DNA of 8,137 nucleotides from Chloroflexota bacterium (GTDB lineage: Bacteria > Chloroflexota > Limnocylindria > Limnocylindrales > CSP1-4): NCBI GenBank assembly GCA_021812735.1, contig JAKAMV010000426.1, positions 1-8,137 on the forward strand, given 5' to 3'. How positions within the stretch are numbered: position 1 is the stretch's first letter; every line of letters begins with the position of its first letter. The position numbers and the translations under genes were made by a program. The notes beneath the pieces were generated by a model that saw nothing but the letters and a program-made list of their open reading frames with translations, was not told the DNA's origin and searched no databases. Shown piece by piece: positions 4,804-8,137 of the stretch.

Positions 4804-7143
4804 TTACGGGGTGGGCGTGCAGGAGTATGCGACCCCGTTGTTGATCGCGTCGAAGGTGTCCTTGGCAAGCCCCTGGGTGGCCTTCACGTTGCCATACCAG
4901 GTGATACCGCCCTCGTCCGACTGGCTCGCGGCCTCGGTCAGCAGGGCGCTGATCTGCTGGCAGGTCGGGGAGCCGCCGAATGCAGCCGCCGTGTTCTCGA
5001 GGTTGCCACTGCAGGTTCCGCCGCCCGAGCCGTCGATCATCTTGCAGATCGAGGCCAGGTCAACGTAGACGGGCCCAAGGGGCGTGGGCGCGCCGATCCT
5101 GTTGCCACCCAGGTTCGGCGTGCTGAAGTACACGTCAAGGGTGGTGGCCAGATCCTGCGCCTTGAGCATCGCGTTCATGGAGGCGCCGGACGCGTTGGCC
5201 GCCTTGATGACCGTGTACACGTAGCTGGCGACGTCTGAGCAGCTCGTGCCCGAGAAGTCCTGGAAGGGCGCGAAGCCCTCCAGGTACGCCGCCAGGGAGG
5301 TGCCGCTCGTACCGCCGCAGTAGCTCTTGATGATCCCCTGGCCGTTCTTGTTCTGCCAGAAGCCCATGGTGAGCCCGCCGGTCACGGGGCCGCACACCTG
5401 CACCGATGCGCCTGCGGTCTGGTCCGTCTCGACGATGGTGGCGGTGTTGTTGTACGTGAAGCAGCCGTTGCGCGGGACCGAGACGGTCCGCGAGTAGGTG
5501 TAGGTGGCTGACGTGTAGGGCGTGCTGTCGGTGGCCGTCAGGGTGCCCAGTGTCGTCGTCGAGCCGTTGAACGTGTCGGTGATCGTGACGGTCTTGTTGA
5601 CCGTGCTGGTCGGCGTCGTGAACGAGAACGTCGCGTCACCGGACGCGGTGCCCGTCGGCGTGGAGTACGTGCCGGCGTCCCAGGTGGCGGTCGCCGTATT
5701 CGTGCCGCTGGCTGCCGAGGGCGCCGAGGCGTACGTGCACGTGTAGCCCACGTCGATGGACGAGCCCTTCGGGACCGTGTACGGCCCGGCCCCAACCGTG
5801 CACGAGCCGCCGTTGTCCACGGCGTCGGTCAGGCTGGTTAGGGTGACGTCTTCCCAGTCGTTCGGGTTGGTGATCGTGATCTTCCCGGTCACCTGCCAGC
5901 CGCTGTCGGAGAAACCGGTCTCGCTCGCCCCAACGGTGTAGTTGAAGGTCGCCGTCGACGCCGACGTGGTCACCTTGGTCTTGTCAACCGACTTGCTGAT
6001 CGTCCAGTTGTAGGTGCGCTCGAAGGCCGGCGTGGCCGTCTTCGTGACCGTCAGGTCGGCGCCCTGGCAGTCATCGACGGATGCACTGGACGAGCCGGTT
6101 GTGTTGGTCGTGTTCGTTGTGAAGGTCGCCGTGTTGTCGTTGTTGGTGCAAGTGCCGGCGCCCCCGCTGACGGTGCCCGTGAAGGCGAACGAGGTCGGAT
6201 TGGCATCGCCAACGCACACCGTCCCGAGGTCAATCGTGCCATCCGTCACGTCGACGCAGTTGTCGATCGTGGTCTCGGTGAAGGTGACCCCCGTGACCGT
6301 GAATGACGCGGACGAGGCTGCCAGGGCCTCCCCGTTGCTGAGCGTCTGCGCGTCCCATGAGACCGTCGCGGTGTTGTTGAGGGCAGCCGGCGCGCTGGTG
6401 GTGCTGCATGAGTACAGGAAGTCCGTGATGCCCACGTCGAGGGTCTGTGCCCCTCCGCCAGTGACGTCGCAGACGGTTCCGTCGGAGAGTTGGTCTGTGA
6501 CCTCGGTCATCGCCACGGGGGCGGTGTTCGGGTTGAGGACCGAGATCGTCCCCGTCACCTGAACGTTGCTGATCGTCCCGCCGTCGTGGCTCACTTTGAT
6601 CGTGTAGTCAGCGGTCCCGTCCTTGCCGCCCGCGGTGTAGACAGTCGCGTTGTCTGCGGTCTTCTTGATTGTCCAGGCGTACTTGTTGTCGTATGACCCG
6701 CTCGCGCTCTTCACGACGGCCAGGTCGGCTGCCGGCGGGTTCGTCCCGCCCTCGTCGCAACCCGAGAGGGTCAGGATCGCGTTGTTGCCGATGGTCCCCG
6801 TGTAGTCCACGGTCGCGCTCGTGGGCGGGAAGTTGGTCGCAGTGATCGCGGCCGTGAAATGCCAGTTCTGCCCGCCACCGGAGTTGGTCCAGCCACCGAT
6901 CGTCGGCGCGACCGGCGTCGCGGCAACTCCGTTGATCGTGAGGCTCGTCGGCACCGCCGCGCTGTGGGGGTTGAAGATCCACAGCATCGTCGTTGAGCTG
7001 GCCGAGCACGTTGGGTTCGGATAACCCTGGCCGCCCCATGTGAATGAGCCGTTGGCCAATGCGACGCTGGCCGACGCCGCGATCATCCCCGCCAGCACGG
7101 CCGCCGCAGACAGCAGAGCCAACAGTCGCTTGATCTTCCTCAT
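4804..7143 (-). CDS. large secreted modular protein with tandem Ig-like/DUF11-like repeats and TMGFWQNKNGQ module
   Basis: I chose the ATG at 7143 (779 aa) because it follows a purine-rich ribosome site and opens a clear signal peptide (MRKIKRLLALLSAAAVLAG, cleavage likely after ASVALA, residue 30). An upstream ATG in frame at 7266 would put 41 unconvincing residues before it. Residues 31-138 form an N-terminal domain ending in LTLSGCDE. Two tandem modules follow, about 139-361 and 362-586. Each opens with ADL(A/T)V-K, then a Y-W-TI-K segment, V-V-TG-I-NP, and later NTATxxWDA, and is beta-rich. The C-terminal module, 587-779, opens with GGLTMGFWQNKNGQ, has six cysteines and ends in CTPTP. The protein has 18 cysteines after the signal peptide, so disulfides are likely. 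No sortase motif or C-terminal membrane helix is present. It is probably an exported structural or adhesion protein; no enzyme motif is visible and its function is unknown. Confidence 0.88.
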   Translation of the reverse strand: MRKIKRLLALLSAAAVLAGMIAASASVALANGSFTWGGQGYPNPTCSASSTTMLWIFNPHSAAVPTSLTINGVAATPVAPTIGGWTNSGGGQNWHFTAAITATNFPPTSATVDYTGTIGNNAILTLSGCDEGGTNPPAADLAVVKSASGSYDNKYAWTIKKTADNATVYTAGGKDGTADYTIKVSHDGGTISNVQVTGTISVLNPNTAPVAMTEVTDQLSDGTVCDVTGGGAQTLDVGITDFLYSCSTTSAPAALNNTATVSWDAQTLSNGEALAASSASFTVTGVTFTETTIDNCVDVTDGTIDLGTVCVGDANPTSFAFTGTVSGGAGTCTNNDNTATFTTNTTNTTGSSSASVDDCQGADLTVTKTATPAFERTYNWTISKSVDKTKVTTSASTATFNYTVGASETGFSDSGWQVTGKITITNPNDWEDVTLTSLTDAVDNGGSCTVGAGPYTVPKGSSIDVGYTCTYASAPSAASGTNTATATWDAGTYSTPTGTASGDATFSFTTPTSTVNKTVTITDTFNGSTTTLGTLTATDSTPYTSATYTYSRTVSVPRNGCFTYNNTATIVETDQTAGASVQVCGPVTGGLTMGFWQNKNGQGIIKSYCGGTSGTSLAAYLEGFAPFQDFSGTSCSDVASYVYTVIKAANASGASMNAMLKAQDLATTLDVYFSTPNLGGNRIGAPTPLGPVYVDLASICKMIDGSGGGTCSGNLENTAAAFGGSPTCQQISALLTEAASQSDEGGITWYGNVKATQGLAKDTFDAINNGVAYSCTPTP

Positions 7144-7148
7144 TGAGA

Positions 7149-7159
7149 CCCTTCCCTCT
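7149..7159 (-). promoter_or_regulatory. ribosome binding site fixing the start of the secreted modular protein
   Basis: Read on the minus strand, AGAGGGAAGGG ends 5 bases before the ATG at 7143. It is flanked by GAGA and TCTC, which could hold it in the loop of a small hairpin. It supports the signal-peptide start over the in-frame ATG at 7266. Confidence 0.6.
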
Positions 7160-7160
7160 C

Positions 7161-7177
7161 GCGCGGCCCAACCGCGC
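7161..7177 (-). repeat. leader hairpin just upstream of the secreted-protein ribosome site
   Basis: GCGCGG (7161-7166) and CCGCGC (7172-7177) form a perfect 6-bp inverted repeat with a 5-base loop, ending 18 bases from the start codon. It may limit access to the ribosome site or mark the 5' end of the transcript. Confidence 0.35.
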
Positions 7178-7187
7178 CAACGTGACG

Positions 7188-7198
7188 GATTGTCAATC
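7188..7198. repeat. short palindrome GATTG-T-CAATC
   Basis: This is a perfect 5-bp inverted repeat around a single central base, 45-55 bases upstream of the start codon at 7143. On the minus strand it contains TTGACA (7196-7191), a consensus -35 hexamer, but no acceptable -10 follows at 16-18 bases. It could be an operator or a chance match. Confidence 0.25.
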
Positions 7199-7218
7199 GA
7201 CCCCGGGTCGGCGCACGT

Positions 7219-7237
7219 GATGGTTCCCCCTGCCATC
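7219..7237 (-). promoter_or_regulatory. leader hairpin with G-rich loop upstream of the secreted-protein gene
   Basis: On the minus strand, GATGG (7237-7233) pairs with CCATC (7223-7219) around a 9-nt loop, CAGGGGGAA. It lies about 75 bases upstream of the start codon at 7143. The protease leader hairpin at 2887-2914 also exposes five G residues at a similar distance (64 bases) from its start. The 5-bp stem is weak and the similarity may be chance. Confidence 0.3.
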
Positions 7238-7258
7238 CCCTCCTGCGTTGTCCACGAT

Positions 7259-7280
7259 GGCTGCAAAGCACCAGGCAGCC
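7259..7280. repeat. inverted repeat GGCTGC / GCAGCC
   Basis: GGCTGC (7259-7264) and GCAGCC (7275-7280) form a perfect 6-bp stem with a 10-base loop. Another inverted repeat, CCGTTC / GAACGG, lies at 7302-7321. If transcription of the secreted-protein gene begins upstream of here, both would fold in its leader; otherwise they may be operator sites. Confidence 0.3.
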
Positions 7281-7425
7281 ACCACCGAGCCGAGCTCAGA
7301 TCCGTTCCCGGGCGTGAACGGTCGGAGGGTGCTCTCGTGCGTCATCGCCTGCTCGGGCGGGCGATCCAGGTCGGCGGACCAGTGCCGTCGGCGGACCCGG
7401 TGAGCCTGCCCTCCCACTGCGGAAA

Positions 7426-7461
7426 CGACTCATCCCTAGTCGAATCCAGACCCCCTAGTCG
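7426..7461. promoter_or_regulatory. paired CCCTAGTCG sites, candidate regulator binding site
   Basis: The 9-base string CCCTAGTCG occurs at 7434-7442 and again at 7453-7461, 19 bases apart start to start, or nearly two helical turns. The first copy is also half of an inverted repeat, CGACT (7426-7430) with AGTCG (7438-7442). This looks like an operator about 290 bases upstream of the secreted-protein start. The bound factor cannot be named. Confidence 0.4.
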
Positions 7462-7574
7462 CGGGCCAGCTCCGCTGCGCGGCCCCGACTTTCAGTCCCC
7501 GGACGTGGCACCCCCGGCCGACGGCAGGACGCTTACATCGAACGAGAGTCTCCCAGTCCCGCGTTCGAGGCAAC

Positions 7575-7586
7575 GGACAAAGGTCC
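7575..7586. promoter_or_regulatory. DevR/DosR (LuxR-type) box-like palindrome
   Basis: GGAC-AAAG-GTCC (minus strand GGAC-CTTT-GTCC) has GGAC and GTCC arms 4 bases apart, the layout of the DevR/DosR box (GGGACTTTNGTCCC). The overlapping CCTAGT (7585-7590) is shared with the two CCCTAGTCG sites about 130 bases away. It lies about 430 bases from the secreted-protein start and about 150 bases beyond the crotonase stop, so its target is unclear. Confidence 0.35.
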
Positions 7587-7677
7587 TAGTACTTCAGTAA
7601 CGCTGCAGCCCCAACTCCGTTAGGGTGGCGTGGTCTGCGGACGCCGCTGATCAAGCGTCGCGACGGGCGGCATGGAG

Positions 7678-7698
7678 AACCAGTCGCCTCGTCTGGTT
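7678..7698 (-). terminator. weak hairpin downstream of the crotonase gene, possible terminator
   Basis: AACCAG (7678-7683) and CTGGTT (7693-7698) are complementary across a 9-base loop, with two further CG pairs possible inside. It starts about 40 bases beyond the crotonase stop on that strand. There is no T-tract, so a terminator role is only a suggestion. Confidence 0.25.
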
Positions 7699-7737
7699 AC
7701 GCCGGCCAGAGCGGACGACGATCCGGCCGCCAGGACC

Positions 7738-8137
7738 CTATCGGCCCGTCCAGATCGCCTTGCGCTTGTCGAGGAATGCCGCCATGCCCTCGCGCTGGTC
7801 CTCGGAGAGGAACAGCGCCTCGAACAGGTCTCGCTCGTGGCGGATGCCTTCGGCCAGCGGGAGTTCGGCGCTGGCGCGCACGGCGGCCTTGGCGGCGCGG
7901 ACGGCGAGCGGCGGCATCGAGGCGATCGTGGCCGCCAGGGCCAGCGCCTCGGGCACCGTCTCGGCCGCGGGCACCACCTTCGTGACCAGTCCCAGCCGAT
8001 CGGCCTCCGCGACGTCGATCCGCCGGCCGGTCAGGACCAGCTCCATCGCGCGCGCCTTCCCCACGGCCCGCGCCAGCCGCTGCGTCCCGCCGGCGCCCGG
8101 GATGACGCCGATCAGGATCTCGGGCTGGCCGAACGTG
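7738..8137 (-). CDS. enoyl-CoA hydratase/isomerase (crotonase family), C-terminal half; 5' end outside window
   Basis: The crotonase family mostly hydrates trans-2-enoyl-CoA to 3-hydroxyacyl-CoA in beta-oxidation, acting in the cytoplasm. The frame is open to the window edge, giving 132 residues, about half the usual 255-260 aa. The first visible residues are TFGQPEILIGVIP followed by GAGGTQRLARAVG, a hallmark stretch, so the GTG codon at 8064 is internal and not the start. The Glu in FGQPE (8121-8119) matches the second catalytic Glu of mitochondrial enoyl-CoA hydratase (Glu164 in rat numbering). The first catalytic Glu and the CoA-binding oxyanion-hole residues lie outside the window. MELVLTGRRIDVAEADRLGLV and the tail EDQREGMAAFLDKRKAIWTGR are typical of true hydratases of this family, although some isomerases look similar. 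No partner gene is visible downstream. Confidence 0.93.
   Translation of the reverse strand, partial: TFGQPEILIGVIPGAGGTQRLARAVGKARAMELVLTGRRIDVAEADRLGLVTKVVPAAETVPEALALAATIASMPPLAVRAAKAAVRASAELPLAEGIRHERDLFEALFLSEDQREGMAAFLDKRKAIWTGR

Larger units (their letters stand above)
7144..7737. other. 594-bp non-coding region between the secreted-protein gene and the crotonase gene
   Basis: No reading frame here shows protein-like composition or a ribosome site that would support a gene. Both flanking genes are on the minus strand, so this holds the 3' end of the crotonase transcript and the promoter and leader of the secreted-protein gene. The part nearest that gene, 7161-7321, is rich in short inverted repeats; 7426-7590 carries regulator-like repeats. 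No promoter with both good -35 and -10 boxes could be picked. Confidence 0.7.

Noticed and set aside
4672..5238. Plus-strand frame across the end of the protease and the tail of the modular secreted protein
   Set aside because: It crosses the shared hairpin and lies antisense to the conserved C-terminal module; it has no motif and no ribosome site.
6014..6562. Val/Ser-rich plus-strand frame antisense to the modular protein
   Set aside because: Its composition is the expected mirror of the Thr/Asn/Asp-rich codons on the other strand, and it lacks start signals.
7168..7196. Sigma-70 promoter built on TTGACA (minus strand, 7196-7191)
   Set aside because: The hexamer is perfect, but at 16-18 bases downstream there is only GC-rich sequence that forms a hairpin, and no -10-like box.
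7040..7600. Plus-strand frame over the start of the modular protein and the intergenic region
   Set aside because: It begins antisense to the signal peptide and continues through inverted repeats; its composition is not protein-like and it matches no family.
7700..7730. Possible tRNA or small RNA in GC-rich sequence after the crotonase gene
   Set aside because: Only a 5-bp GCCGG/CCGGC pairing with a long loop was found; no cloverleaf or T-loop consensus.

Overview
The window is high-GC DNA, with G or C dominating third codon positions. It encodes an OmpR-type two-component system, two secreted proteins and a crotonase. The mix of a subtilisin-like protease with a Pro/Thr tail and a Ser/Thr-rich secreted protein carrying a TMGFWQNKNGQ-type C-terminal module suggests a Chloroflexota or Actinomycetota-like soil or freshwater bacterium. 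This is an inference from style; no rRNA or other marker gene is present to confirm it.

Layout. (1) Positions 1-2707, plus strand: the 3' part of an OmpR/PhoB-type response regulator, which overlaps by four bases (ATGA) a 711-aa membrane sensor histidine kinase. (2) Positions 2708-2978: a GC-rich repeat and hairpin block behind the kinase, then a strongly structured leader. (3) Positions 2979-4730, plus strand: a secreted S8 (subtilisin-like) serine protease with propeptide, catalytic domain, Pro/Thr linker and a C-terminal beta domain. (4) Positions 4731-4803: a perfect 13-bp hairpin between two convergent genes. (5) Positions 4804-7143, minus strand: a 779-aa secreted, cysteine-containing protein built from two tandem modules of about 220 aa plus a distinct C-terminal module. 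(6) Positions 7144-7737: a 594-bp non-coding stretch with several inverted repeats, two copies of CCCTAGTCG and a DevR/DosR-like palindrome. (7) Positions 7738-8137, minus strand: the C-terminal half of an enoyl-CoA hydratase/isomerase, running off the window.

Working together. The regulator and kinase are clearly one signalling unit. The protease and the large secreted protein face each other and both act outside the cytoplasm, so co-function is possible, but nothing in the sequence proves it. The crotonase belongs to acyl-CoA metabolism and looks unrelated. I see no CRISPR array, transposase, phage gene, tRNA or rRNA, and no convincing new multi-gene system. The points most worth a second look are the structured leader of the protease gene, the regulatory-looking repeats at 7426-7590, the modular secreted protein, and non-canonical residues in the kinase H-box and the protease His motif.
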